From the NCBI GenBank assembly GCA_016946835.1, contig JACVTC010000161.1:58501-122500 (forward strand): 64,000 bases of DNA, written 5' to 3'. Both the position numbers and the translations under genes were made by a program. Under the pieces are notes generated by a model that was not told where the DNA came from, searched no databases, and saw nothing but the letters and a program-made list of their open reading frames with translations. Each line of letters begins with the position of its first letter. Positions within the stretch are counted from its first letter, which is position 1. Shown here one piece after another: positions 12,970-25,800 of the stretch. The stretch comes from Neocallimastix lanati (nom. inval.) (taxonomy: Eukaryota > Neocallimastigomycota > Neocallimastigomycetes > Neocallimastigales > Neocallimastigaceae).

Positions 12970-13669
12970 CAATTATGTTCGGTTATATAAGAAATAAAAG
13001 GATTACAATAAATACACTTTATTTTGTTATTTTTTTTTTATTTATGTGTTTATTTGTTTATTTGTTTATTTGTTTATTTTTTTTTTAACTAATAAGTAAA
13101 TTAATTATTACAATTATTTATTAAACAAAATAATTTTTTTTTTATAACTAAATAAAACTATTTATTAAATTATGCACTAAACTAAATAAATTACTTAATA
13201 ATATTAACTAAACTATTATAACTAAAAATTTAATTAAATAATTAACTATCAAAACTAAACTATTTAAAACTAAACAAACTAAACTATTTTAAAAATAAAC
13301 TATTTAAAACTAATCTTTTTTTTAAGACTAAACTATTTAAAACTAAACTAAAAAAAATATTCTTATTATTAATATTATTTTTATTATTTTAATTTTGTTA
13401 GTAGTCTTATTATAATCTAAGGAAAGATTCTGCTTTTTTTTTATCGAGTAGACATAGGTCTATTTATATTTTTTCAATTTTATTTTTAATTGTAAAGCCT
13501 CAATAAAAAAAAGAGTTTGAATTAAAAATAGGATTTTTGAAATTGATTTTAATAATTATTCAATATATTTTATATTTATTAAGAGTATAATTGAATAAAT
13601 ATGATAAAATCTTTTTCGAAAACGTTAGAAAGTCATTACTAATAATTTTAAATTTTATTAGTGAAAAAA

Positions 13670-13720
<51 letters not shown>

Positions 13721-14095
13721 CAATTGGTAATAATAATTAAAATATATAATATATTTATTACTAATTTATTCTAAAAAAAAAAATTTTTTTTTTTTTTTAT
13801 ATATATATATATATATTAATAATTAACCAATATTTTTATTTTAATTATTTAGAATTTTCTAAAAATTTATAGAATTTATTTAAGGGATTCTTAATATAGA
13901 AATCTTTTAGAAACTTTTAGAAAAATAATAATATTTACTATCAATATTTTAGAATTTCCATGAAGGAAGAATATAGGAAAGTTTAGTTTAATAAGAAATC
14001 AATAATAATTATAATTGGAATATTTGTAATATATTATGAAAATTATTACAATTTAATAATTATTATTTTGTTCTTTTTCAATTAAAAAGTGTGTA
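12970..14095. other. AT-rich segment upstream of tRNA-Gly copy 2
   Basis: No gene. It is bounded by CAATTA on both sides (12970-12975 and 14079-14084), so it may be another inserted terminal-repeat element beginning TGTTCGG. Contains a long T tract at 13674-13720 and several ACTAAACTATTTAAA repeats at 13200-13345. Confidence 0.45.
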
Positions 14096-14166
14096 GCGTT
14101 AATAGTATAGAGGTAGAATATTTGCCTTCCAAGCAAATGGCCCGGGTTCGATTCCCGGTTAACGCA
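14096..14166 (+). tRNA. tRNA-Gly (anticodon TCC), copy 2
   Basis: Same 71 nt as copy 1: GCGTTAA/TTAACGC acceptor stem, CTTCCAA anticodon loop, GGTTCGATTCC T arm. A T6 terminator begins about 5 nt after the 3' end. The pentamer CAATT, used as target duplication by LTRs 6 and 9, stands at -17 to -13 relative to the tRNA 5' end. Confidence 0.95.
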
Positions 14167-15191
14167 TCAATTTTTTGTTAATACAACGTAAAGTCCAACA
14201 ATACATGATACTTTACTTTTTTTTACTTTCTGTAACGATATCAAGATGATACGATATTTTATTTATGTATCTATATTAATATTTATTTATGGGCAATGAC
14301 AATAATGAATTATGAAAAAGTAATATATTCTAATATTAAATAGAAATAACACATACAATAGTACAAAAGAAAGTAATAAATATATCTTTTTAATATTCTC
14401 TTTATTTATTATTAATTATTAATTATTACATTAATTATTATTATTACTCATATAAATATTATAATTAATTATCTCAAATATATATCATATCTCTTTTTAA
14501 CTATACTAAAATAAAATATAAAAATAGCTATTTATGTGAATTAATTTATCATAAGTATAAACTTATAAATAAAAGAATTCTCCTTTTAATAATTATTATT
14601 CTAAAATTATATATATTATTATAAAATTATTGCTGACTAATAATATTAATGTATTTCTTTAACTTAAAGAATCTACCTAAATACCATTTTTATAGTGGTT
14701 ACGTATTAATTATGTTGAGGTTCGTATTGTGAAAGGAGTGTGAACATTAAATAAATAGATAAATTAACTAATTACTAAATTACACTAAAAGAAATTATTA
14801 CTACACATTATAAATTTTATTTAAAGAATTATTATTAAAAATATTTAGTCTTTATAAATTATATAATTATTTTATTGTTAAAAATACTTTACTATTATTA
14901 ATATTTATTTTTATAACAATATGGGAAACCTTTCAATTATTACTATTCCTAATTCATTTTTATTACTATTTCTAATTCTTTTCTCAGAAAGGCCCCTCAT
15001 AAAAAAATATGGATTATACATATTTTTATATAATTTAATTACATTATTAAATCCAATCATATAAATTAATTAATTACATAAATTAATATTTAAAATAATA
15101 AAATATAATTAACATAAAAAATTATTAATATAGAATATAAGAAAATAATTAATAGTAAAGAATATAATAATATATTTTATATAATAAATTA
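14167..15191 (+). repeat. Segmental duplication flanking tRNA-Gly, copy 1
   Basis: The sequence after this tRNA recurs after tRNA copies 3 (36349 on) and 4 (41513 on) with few changes, starting with a block containing AATACAACGTAAAGTCCAAC. It includes a TGATACG-family element from 14247 to about 14710. Copies 1 and 2 share an extra stretch to about 15190/37255, with a roughly 150-bp deletion in copy 2. Noncoding. Confidence 0.85.
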
Positions 15192-16341
15192 TGTAAAAGT
15201 TTTGTAGATAGGTAAGATTATAGTTAAATCTTTCCTAGTTTAGGTTAAATTGGTCAGGTCAAGATGTTTTTATTAATTATAACATTTTAATTAAATTTAA
15301 ATAATAACACACAGATTTTTATAATTAAGATTTCAATATTTATGTTTTATTAGAACTTTATTTAATATATATTTTAATAATAAATTTTAACTAAGATTAA
15401 TATAAAAAAATTATTTATTGTTATAATTAATTCATTAACTTTATGTTAATACATTAAATTAAATTAATAATCTTACAAAGAATTCAAAATATGGAATTTT
15501 CAAATCCTTTTTATACTAAATTAAATAATAATTAACAATATAATTAATTAATACATTCTAATCTTAATATATTCATACATGTATATAAACTATATAAAAT
15601 ATAAAAATAAAATAATATTAATAAGAATCTTTTAATAAAATAACTATATAAATTATTCATAAAACAATTTAATAATGAAACTAATTTAATAATCAATATA
15701 AAATAAAATATTAAAACTAATTAAAAATTCTCTTTCGGAAATCTTTAGAATAATAAAGAATTCCTTAGAATCTTTTAGAAATAATTGAATAAAATATATA
15801 ATAATAAAATATATAAAACTTATAAAACTATTACTAATAACTAATTCTGTATTTTTAATTAATAATACAAATTAATAATATAATTTCCAAGTAAAGAGAT
15901 TTATCTAATATGAATTTCTTAATTAATAATTTAGGGTCTTAATTAATTAATTAAATTATATTTTTATATTTAAATATCTTTAAAGTCCAATATCTTGTTA
16001 TCTAGTTGTCCAATAAGGTTGATTTTAATATATGCTGTAGTTCTCGTCCGTAGCTTTCTAATGAATATCATTTTAGCGGGAAATCACGATATAATATTTC
16101 CATTATTTGTTGAGTTATCGTTGTTTTTCTTCATGTTATTTTTATCAAATTCTTAAGGGTTAAATTAATTAAATTATCTTTAATAAATAAGTCCAAACCC
16201 TTTGGTTTCTAATTCTTTAATATTTCTAATATTTATTTATATAATTAAAATCGAAAAAAAATAATTTTTGTCAATAACTAAATTAAATTTCAATTGATCT
16301 AATAGTGAATTTTAACTTCAAATCCACTAGTATTCGTGACA
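15192..16341 (+). mobile_element. GTGACA-family repeat, copy 2
   Basis: 1150 bp, starting TGTAAAAGTTTTG and ending CTAGTATTCGTGACA, nearly the same as copy 1 apart from small indels. The adjacent left flank is the tRNA-linked duplication, so it inserted beside that block. Confidence 0.65.
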
Positions 16342-17174
16342 TTATTTTTCTAAATTTATTAATTTTTATATTTATTTATTCATCCCGTATCAATTAATGG
16401 CACAGATAGCACGAATTTCTGGAATTTAATTGTAATTTAATTAATATTATTAATAATAATTATTCTCTTAAATATTTAAATTCTTAAGTAAATTTATATA
16501 TATTAAAAATTATTAATTTCAATTATTTTTATTTTAAATGTTAAATCTCACACATTCGGAATCTCAATTTCACTAGATTCCGATTTTGATCAACTTTTAA
16601 ATATTTTTATATTTGACAAAAACTACTTTATTAATTTTCTTTATTTACTACATATTTAAAATACATCTTACATTATAATTTTCATTTAACTATATTTAGT
16701 TTAATTTATTTCTATTTTTACAATTTTGTTATTAATTAAATTTTTTTATATAATTTTAAATTTTAAATTTTTCATTTGGTCTTGTACCAAGAAATTTTTT
16801 GGTACGATGTAAATGAATTTTAAAAATTTATATCTAATTATATTAATATTCACAATAATAAGTAATTAACACTAAAGTCGTAAATTAGAACTAAATATGT
16901 AAATTTTATTTTATTATTTATTTATTTATTTATTTTTAAATTTTTATTTTTAAACAATTGAGATCACAATTTAGATCAATTGCAATTCAATTTATTTTTA
17001 CATTTAATAAAATAGTTATTTAGAAAAGAGAGAGTCTTAATAATTTTTAATTTTTGCATTTTATATATAAATTACAATTTAATCTATCCTTTTATGGATT
17101 AATTCGATTTTCTATTTTTTATTGTAAATTTAATTTTATTTAATTTTAATTTTTCACTTGGTCTCGTACCAATT
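16342..17174. other. AT-rich spacer with GTACCA-ended fragments
   Basis: No gene. Contains CGTATCAATTAATGG near 16385 and a segment from TGGTACGATG (about 16799) to CTCGTACCA (17171), possibly a short terminal-repeat element of another family. Confidence 0.4.
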
Positions 17175-18029
17175 TGCAAAGAATTAATTAAAAATATTTA
17201 ATTATATTAATAATTAATTCTTTCTACAATTAATAATAAAAAATATTATTAATTGAGATAAAATTAAAAAATATAATATAAAAATTTGAAAACGAGAATT
17301 TAAAAACTTAGAGTTTATTATAAGATTATAATAAACAACACTAAAAGTAGGTTAAGAGTATTTTAGAAATTATTTTATTATAAAAATTTTTTTATTAAAA
17401 GTAATTTTAAAATATTTGTGTTAATTATTATAATTTCTTATAATAATAACTCTTGATTATTTTTAGAAGAATCAAGAGTCCTATTTATATTAATTTGATT
17501 TCTAATCTTGGAAAATTATCTCTATCTAGAAAAAGATTAGAAGAAAAAACTAGATAGATCTCGATTGGTGTTTAATTACATCAATCTTTAGTTAATAAGA
17601 AAACCCGAATAAGGGAGAAAACTTATTAACTAATTATATATTAATTTTATTAATATTTAATCACAAGTATAATTAAATAATCAATTCTTTTAATTTTCTT
17701 AATTAAAAGTCCAAGAAATAATATAATTTAATTATTTCTTGATTAAATAAAATTATCATTTTAATACAATTTAATTTTTCTTAATTAAATAGAATTTATC
17801 ATTATTTTAATACAATAATACATTATTATAATTTAATATATTAATTATTGATAATTTAATTTATTGTAAATAAATTTTAAAACAATAACATTAATTAATA
17901 ATTACTATGTGACATAATTGACATAATTAATAAAATTATTCATAAAATTTTATAAAATAATAAACTTTAAATATTAATTTTTTAATAAAGAATAATAATT
18001 ATTTTGAAAAATAATTATAATTCTTTACA
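17175..18029 (-). mobile_element. Solo LTR 9 (TGTAAAG subfamily)
   Basis: 855 bp from TGCAAAGAATTAATT to TTCTTTACA with a perfect CAATT duplication (17170-17174 and 18030-18034). Near-identical to LTR 8, differing by a handful of bases and a short ACATAATTG duplication, so both are relatively recent. Confidence 0.88.
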
Positions 18030-18034
18030 CAATT

Positions 18035-18900
18035 TGTAATAATCATACTAAGTACTATCACTTAATATGATTATTAACTTCAACTTAACGATTAATTCAT
18101 TAAGTTGAGAAAATAAAAAAAGTTTTACCTAAATATTGGTAGAGTTTATTATAAAATTAATTATAATAATAACACGAAAAATAAGAAGGAAGAAAGATTT
18201 GTATAAATTTAATTTTTTAAAGTATGTTTTTTGAATAAAATATTTTATTAATTTGTTAAAGTTTAAAATATAAAATTGTTACTATTATAAATATATTTTT
18301 ATAATAATAACTCTTTATTTCTTAAAGAGAACTCAAGAGCCTTATTTATATTTTTTTGTTAAAATATGGTTAAATAAAAAAGGTTTTTTCTAACTTTAAC
18401 AAATTTCTTATCTAGTAAAAGATTAGACAGAAAAACCTAGATAAGATTTTTGATCGATATTCTATCCATATCGATCATCGTATCAATTAGGTAAAACCAA
18501 TTACTTTTAAGAAAAAATTGGAAAAAACCCTAATTAACCGATTTCTAATCTAATCTAATGATCGAAAATAAAAGAATAAAATAATTAAAAAATATTTCGA
18601 TCTTAAAATAATAAATTTACAAAAAAGGAAAATAAAATATTAAATAAAATACAGAATACATTATTAAATACATAATAGAATACATAATGTGTTTGTTTAC
18701 AATTTAATTAAATAAATAAACTAAAACTAATAAATTTAATAATTAAATATATAATAAATTATAATTATTTATAAATGAATAATTAATAATTAATTAAATA
18801 AAATTTTGTTATAATTTAAATAAATTTATAATTATTATCAATAATTATAAAGACTAAGAAATAATAATTATTTATTAGTAAATAATTATTATTTCTTACA
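18035..18900 (-). mobile_element. Solo LTR 10 (TGTAA...TTACA family)
   Basis: 866 bp from TGTAATAATCATAC to ATTTCTTACA; flanks CAATT and CAAAT. It is an inverted relative of LTR 6. Carries the conserved hairpins and the ATCGATCATCG motif at about 18468-18480. Confidence 0.85.
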
Positions 18901-18906
18901 CAAATA

Positions 18907-19256
18907 TGGTACGTGCTTGTACCTTGGGCTTATTGACACTTCACTTGTTAAAATAAATTATTCTAGATTGAATAAACACTTAAATTTTATAACTTTTATT
19001 TATTCTTATTATTAAGATATTTTATTTATTCTTTTTTTTTTTTTTACAAGAATCATCTTTTTTTTTTTTTTTTTTTTTTTTTTATATATATAAATACAAT
19101 AAAATATTTTATTTATTATAATTATAAAATTCTATATTTCAATATTATAGGATATTAAATTATTAGTTATCTCTTTTATAACTCTATAATTTTTAATCCT
19201 AACTCCGTTCTTGAAATATATTATTTATCTCCGAATTATAATCTCCTCTACATCAT

Positions 19257-19298
<42 letters not shown>

Positions 19299-19480
19299 TT
19301 TTTTTATAAATCAATTTTAATATATACATCCTAAACAAATTTAATTAATTTTTTAATTAATAAACAAAAAAAAAATTTTTTTTTTTTAAATAATTTATTA
19401 ATAATCTAATTTATTAAACTATTTTATAATATTATATTCTTCACTCTGAATTTTATATTTTTATGGGTGCATCGCACCAA
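18907..19480. other. TGGTACG...CGCACCA element or spacer
   Basis: Starts TGGTACGTGCTTGTACC, itself a hairpin, and ends GGTGCATCGCACCA, another hairpin, suggesting a further terminal-repeat family. It contains poly-T tracts and a TTA tract (19262-19297). Noncoding. Confidence 0.4.
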
Positions 19481-19487
19481 ATAATAA

Positions 19488-20055
19488 TGTAACAGATACA
19501 TGGTATACATGGTAACTCCAAGCCTATCCAATGATAGTTCTTTGGTTACGTAACGTATCTCTAAACAGCTAGCAATTTTGGATAATCAAATAAAATCTTT
19601 TGTTAATTTCGTACATTAAATTTTATTATTTTATAATTAATTATATAGTTAAATACTTAGTTAAATATGTATTTTATTTAGTGATTAGTAAACTAAGTTA
19701 AATTAAATATTAATTACCAATCATAATATTATTGACATGTATAAATAATAATTGAACTTGTAACTGTAACGCACTAGCGTTACTATTAACGTAAATTGTT
19801 GATAAAAATATTAATATTAATAAATAAAATATAATTATTAAATAAAATATATTACTCAGTGTAAGCCCAGCAACTGATAACAAATAGAGTTATAAAGTGC
19901 TGCGCTATATTCTAGTGTAATAGGAAATAATAGTTATAAATTAATTAATTTAGTGTTTATTATTAACAACTCGGATAGAGAGGTGTTAAGTTATCTTAGC
20001 CTTTAGATTTAATTATTATTCGTTATTTTAGTTAATAATAAACATACCTTTTACA
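19488..20055 (+). repeat. 5' LTR of element A
   Basis: 568 bp, TGTAACAG to TTTTACA. Differs from the 3' LTR by a 9-bp tandem duplication near 19500 and a few substitutions. It contains the hairpin GTAACGC-ACTA-GCGTTAC near 19768-19785. AT-rich, unlike the coding region it flanks. Confidence 0.92.
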
Positions 20056-20604
20056 ATAGTAACGCTTTATAACTAAATAGCCGATAATAATTAAATAAAA
20101 ATTTAAACGCTAAGTAATAATTTAATAGATAGAATAGTTAGTTTTATAAAATAAAAATTAATATTTAAATAATAAATCATAGTTTATTTATTTTCCTTGT
20201 TTACTTTTAATTGTATAACTTATAAAATTTTTGATACAAAATTTTACGCCACAATACGTAGCAGAAGAAGCCACGAAAATTTTAGTTAAAAAAAAAAAAA
20301 TTTTCGGCTTCAAAATAAAATTTTGATCAAAAATTTAAAAATTTAAATTTTTTAAAATTTCGCATATCCGAAATTTAATTTATTAATAATTTAATTATAA
20401 ATCATTATTTAATTTAAAAATTTTAAATTTTTGGTAGTACCGATTTTTAATTAATAAAAATTTTGTACTTTACCAAATAAAATTCGCTTTTGCTTGATAG
20501 GTAGTCATTTTTTATACAAATTTATATTTGTAGTGACTCGGGAAGCGAAAGAAAAAATTTTTAAAATAATTATTTATTTAAATTATTAATTTTTATAAAT
20601 TTAA

Positions 20605-20646
<42 letters not shown>

Positions 20647-20824
20647 TTATTTTTTTATTTTTATTTATTTTATCTTATTATTTTTTTAAAAAAAAATAAT
20701 AAAATAAGTGGACGCTTATATCAACTAAATAAATTTAAGTAAGTGAACAAATTATAATCTTTTAAATAAACTAAAAGTGAGTGAATTTATCCATAATTAC
20801 TAGATAAATTAATAAGAAAAGTAA
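20056..20824 (+). other. Leader of element A
   Basis: Untranslated 769 bp. No TGG-type tRNA primer site follows the LTR (it reads ATAGTAACGC), so priming may be self-primed or use an internal tRNA region. A run of about 31 A lies at 20614-20644. Confidence 0.6.
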
Positions 20825-22804
20825 ATGAATAAAAAGAATAAGAGTAATAAAGCACCCGAAAACACAAGAAAAACCACAAGGAGTGGTTCTCTGAAGAGTT
20901 CGGTGGGCAGCGTGACTGCAGAGAGTAGTCCTACGCCTGTAGAAGCACCTCCATCTCGACGCCAAAATACAGGAGACAAGAAAGTGACTAGTACTCCTGA
21001 GAAACCAGCTGCTTCTAAACCTAAACCAGCTGCGGCGCCTGAGAAGAGTCAACCCGAGGACAGTAAACCTGAAGTTAGCAAGCCAGGAACTAACCAAGGA
21101 GAAAGCACAAGCAAAAATGTTAATGCTGGAGCGATGGACTTTGCTGCTTTGCTGAGTAAGCAGATGGAGGATTTTAAGAACATGATAATAAGCACTCAGC
21201 AACAGACGGCTGCGATGATAGAACAGATGCAAAACCAAAGTGAAATGAGATTCGCTAAAATTGAAGCTGAACTTAGCAGCTTTATCCCCGCTGTGGACCA
21301 ACGATTTGGAGAGGTTGAGAGGCGTGTGGATGAAGAGGAATATAGTAGCCAAGCTAGTGTGCTAGAGCTTCAAAAGGTACAAGCGTATCTAAACCAGCAA
21401 CTCGCTGAAAGCAGAGATAAAGAGGCCGCTGTTAAAGCTGAAATCAAAAAGATTGAAACCTATCTGGATGCGGACCAGATAAAAGGAAAACAAATACAAC
21501 AAGACCTAGAGGATAAAGGTCAAAAATTGTACAAGATTGAGGAATTCTTGGATGCAAACCAAGAAAGGGATAAGGTACACTTGAATGAGCTTGAAGAAAA
21601 AATCGAGAAGCTAATGGCCATTAACCAAGTACAGCAACAGGAGATCGAACGACTGGGTAAGCTGACTTTGGATGCTCAGAATAAGGAGCAGGCATCGAAG
21701 AGCAAACCTTTCCCACTACATATAGATAATAAAGAAGCAAGATACGGTAGTTATCACCACCTCACGCCGCTTATAATGACCAGAAGTGCGATGGAAGATG
21801 TGGTTATGACCGACGCGTACCCCGTGGAGTACGAACGAGACATCCCAATGTTCAATGGTGAAACTGGGGATGTAGAATCATTTATTGACAGGTTAAAAAG
21901 GTACTTTGGTAGACACCAAAAGTATTACCAAAGCGAGCCCACGGCTATGTTGTACTTTATTGAGGACCACTTACAAGGAACTGCTAAGAAGTGGTACCAA
22001 ATGGACGAAGTATTCAAAAAACGAGATGACCCACAACCTCAAAGGTTGATGGATAGATTGCTGAAGGAATTTAAAAGCGAAAGAACATTGGAAGAAGTTA
22101 AAACAGCAATGCTTAAACTTAGGCACGATTGGGGTAAAGCCTATGAATACCTATCAGAATTCAATAGGTTAAGTAGAATACTTCAGCTAACGGATGAAAC
22201 CAAAAGACTACTACTCGTACAACAAGTTAGACCCTCGGTTCGTGAAGCCTTTTATGATTTACCTGCAGAAAAGCAAATCTTAGAAGATTACGTGACTTGT
22301 CTAAGGAGATGTGATACATTCCCCGCGGATTACAAAGACGATTACTTAGAAAGATACGAATACAACCGCGAGAGGAAAATAGCCATCATGGCCCTACTTG
22401 GAATGATGGACCCGCGAAGACCCTCCAAGGGTATTGAAGCCAAAAGAAGGAGGAACAGCGACAATCGCCGAGGCGATAAAAGAGATTTCAGTCGGAAAGA
22501 GCCTACTAAGCAAAACAATTACGATAAAAATAAAAAAGATGGATATGACCACAATAGTGGTAAAGACTTCAGTACGAGACCAAGCGAAAAACAAAACTAC
22601 TATAAGAACTCACGTACCAGCAGTAATAATCCAATTCCCAAGACAGCACTTCTGATGCAAGATGGGTCTGAGTGCGAAGAATTTGTGCCAGAGGCCAAGA
22701 TAAGTAATCTTCGTACCAAAGAGGGGCTCCAAGATTTAAATGTGCTGTACGATACTGGATCACAGATCAACATGATCCATCCGCAGTTAGCCAAGGAGAT
22801 GTGA
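20825..22804 (+). CDS. gag: Element A gag with protease start
   Basis: 659 codons. Residues 1-110 are Lys/Pro/Ser/Thr-rich. A long coiled coil (about 165-290) follows, then a capsid-like domain (about 335-475, starting IPMFNGETGDVESFIDRLK), then a basic tail without a CCHC zinc knuckle. The retropepsin active site DTGS is at 643-646. The frame then hits TGA at 22802-22804, but protease sequence continues in the same frame beyond it, so gag and pol form one frame interrupted by a stop. Gag forms the particle; the protease matures it. The ATG at 20825 is the first in a long open frame. Confidence 0.88.
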   Translation: MNKKNKSNKAPENTRKTTRSGSLKSSVGSVTAESSPTPVEAPPSRRQNTGDKKVTSTPEKPAASKPKPAAAPEKSQPEDSKPEVSKPGTNQGESTSKNVNAGAMDFAALLSKQMEDFKNMIISTQQQTAAMIEQMQNQSEMRFAKIEAELSSFIPAVDQRFGEVERRVDEEEYSSQASVLELQKVQAYLNQQLAESRDKEAAVKAEIKKIETYLDADQIKGKQIQQDLEDKGQKLYKIEEFLDANQERDKVHLNELEEKIEKLMAINQVQQQEIERLGKLTLDAQNKEQASKSKPFPLHIDNKEARYGSYHHLTPLIMTRSAMEDVVMTDAYPVEYERDIPMFNGETGDVESFIDRLKRYFGRHQKYYQSEPTAMLYFIEDHLQGTAKKWYQMDEVFKKRDDPQPQRLMDRLLKEFKSERTLEEVKTAMLKLRHDWGKAYEYLSEFNRLSRILQLTDETKRLLLVQQVRPSVREAFYDLPAEKQILEDYVTCLRRCDTFPADYKDDYLERYEYNRERKIAIMALLGMMDPRRPSKGIEAKRRRNSDNRRGDKRDFSRKEPTKQNNYDKNKKDGYDHNSGKDFSTRPSEKQNYYKNSRTSSNNPIPKTALLMQDGSECEEFVPEAKISNLRTKEGLQDLNVLYDTGSQINMIHPQLAKEM

Positions 22805-25800
22805 CTCAAGACAGAAGACCGTCCCTTAACGTTCACTACTGCCGCTGGTAAAGTGCTGATACCACAGGTTACGGAAGAGTTCAAGATTAAGATTAAGCTG
22901 GTCGAAGAGCGTACTGGTAAAGTCAAATGGTATGACTTTAATACAAGATGCAGGCTAGCCGAGGCTATGCCGAGAACGATCATTCTGGGATCAAGATTCA
23001 TGGATAGACACTTAATCTATAGAAAGATTGACGTCCATAATCAACAGCCTAAGATATATAAAATAGATGGCGAAAGACCAGGGCTACCAGATGTAGACTC
23101 ACCAGAAGAGTGTGCAGGTGAAAGTATCTACATGGTGCAACTACCAGAAGAAAGAGAAGAAGCTGTGCAAAAGGAGATTCAACCTACAGCGAGAATTACA
23201 AAAATCATAAATCAGGTTATTGATAACCAGAAGTTGAAGGACACGGTGTATGAATTAACGAGGCAATATTACCGTGATAAAGGAATTGAGTATACAATGG
23301 ATTACTACGATTACTTAGTGGATTACGACAAATGGGCAGATTGGTTCAAGGTACAGAAAACTAAAAATCTAAAGGAGAGTGAAATTAATAAAAACCCTAC
23401 GGAAAGTAGTGCACAAAAAGATAGCCTGACAAAAGATCATCTAGCCATGATCACGCAAGAGGATTCGGTAGCAGAAACAATCAGAAAAGTGGGACTTGAG
23501 AAGCTATTGTCAATAGGCGAAATTATAGATAAGTATTACGGAGACTTAACGGAAGCTTTTAATGAAGAAATCGCTGAGACATTACCAGAGCACAGGCCGT
23601 ATGATTGCAAAATAGAATTAGAGCCTGATGCACCACTTTATAAAGGAGCTATCTACCCAATGAGTCCTAAAGAAGAGAAAGCACTTAAAGAATATATTGA
23701 TGAAAATTTAGTTAAGGGGTTTATAAGAAGGTCAGAATCTCCGGCGGGTTACCCTGTATTGTTCGTGCCGAAGAAATCAGGCGAGCTACGACTTTGCATG
23801 GATTATCGCAAACTGAACCAATGGACCAAACGCAATGCCTATCCGATCCCAAGAATTAGTGCAGTGTTCGAAGCTATGAAAGGAGCAGTCGTATTCTCCA
23901 AGTTCGACCTAAAATCCGCCTATAACTTGGTACGAATTCGAGAAGGTGATGAGTACAAGACAGCCTTCAACACTAAGTTTGGACACTTCGAGCATTTGGT
24001 AATGCCTTTTGGTTTAACCAATGCGCCAGCAGTGTTCCAAAGCTTTGTGAATGATATCTTCAGTGGACATCGGGAAGTACTGTCAAGTATACCTAGATGA
24101 CATTGTCGTATATTCCAAAACTTTAGAGGAGCATGTAGAGCATGTTCGAACGATTATAAAGAAGCTGATACAACATAAGCTTGTAGCTAAGATGTCTAAA
24201 TGTGAGCTACATAAGCTAAAGATTTCATTTTTAGCCCATGTGGTCAGCCAGGATGGTGTAGAGACTGACCCAGAAAAGATCAAGTCCGTGGCAGAATGGC
24301 CACAACCAGAAAATGTCAAGCAGATGCAAAGCTTCTTAGGCTTTTGCAATTATTACAGGAATTTTATTAGGAACTTTTCAGAAATAGCCAAGCCGCTATT
24401 CAAAATGACTTCAAAGAAAGAAAAATTCGAATGAAATGAAGAAGGAATGGCCGCGTTTCACAAGCTAAAGGAAATGCTTACCTCTCCGTCAGTGCTAGCT
24501 TACCTTGACCACGAGAAACAGTTCTTCGTTGAATGTGATGCTAGTAATTACGCGATAGGAGGTGTGCTATCACAGAAAGGAGACGATGGTACCCTTCATC
24601 CTATATATTATTATTCTAAGACACTCAGCAAGACTGAAGTAAATTATTCGATTAAAGAGAAAGAACTATTAGCCATTAAGACTGCTTTTACAGAATGGCG
24701 ACACTTGCTTCAAGGTGCGAAGCATAAGATTATTGTTTATAGTGACCACAGAAATCTGTTGTTCGCTACCAAACCACAATTACTAACTCCTAGGCAAATT
24801 AGATGACAAGAACTATTCGCCACATACTGGTTTGAAATAGTTTACAGACCTGGGAAGAAAAATGGTAAAGCAGATGCCCTCTCCAGAGTCGAGACAGAGA
24901 AAACTGAGGGTAAAGAATTTGATAAAGATAGTCTATTAAAACCCGATCAATTGGTAGGATTTGATGACGTAGATGGAGAAGCTAGTTATTTAGCCTTAGC
25001 TACCAATTTCGTGGATGACATCAAGCAGGCCTACCGACAGGATAAAATGGCCCAAGAGATTATCAAAGATTTAGCAGAAAATACCGGAAATAATTATAAT
25101 AGGAAACATTGGCTAGAAGTAGATGGCCTTCTGGTTAGAAAGGAAAACCCTGAACAAATTTATGTGCCCACAACGTTCAGGAAAACAATTATTCAACTAA
25201 ACCATGACTCGGAATACGCAGGACACTTAGGAATTGATAAGACTTCGGACCTAGTATCTAGGAATTTCTACTGGCCGAAGATGAGGAAGGATATATCAGG
25301 CTACGTGAAAACTTGTAGAACCTGCGCTACCAAGAAGGATGATCACCATAAAGAATATGGTACTGCGGTAAGAGTTCCGGTTGCAGAATTACCCTGGCAA
25401 GAGGTACAACTAGACTTCATAACAGATCTGCCAGTGAAGAGTAGAGTAAGGACCGATAGTGGTTATGTTTGGGAAACGAAGAGAGCAGGTTGTATCTTAG
25501 TATGCTGCGATAAGCTAACCAAGATGATACACCTGATAGGATTTAAATATGTGCCCAACGCTAACGAGACTGCTGACGTATTCCTAAAGGAAATTTACAG
25601 GTTGCATGGATTCCCTAAGGTGGTTACAACTGATAGAGGAGTGCAATTCACTAGTCAGATATGGAAGGAGCTACTTGAGTTCTTCGGAACAAGAGTAAAC
25701 CATGCTACCACCAGTCACCATGAGACAGTAGGCCAAGTGGAAAGAAACAATGCCTACGTAGAGACTTATTTACGGTGCTTTGTGGGGACCTACGATGATG

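Noticed and set aside
20771-21352. 193-residue minus-strand frame
   Set aside because: Antisense shadow of element A gag.
22802-22804. Programmed readthrough of TGA between gag and pol of element A
   Set aside because: The stop lies inside protease rather than at a gag boundary, the context TGACTCA is not the classic TGACTA, and two more TGA and two frame changes indicate decay.
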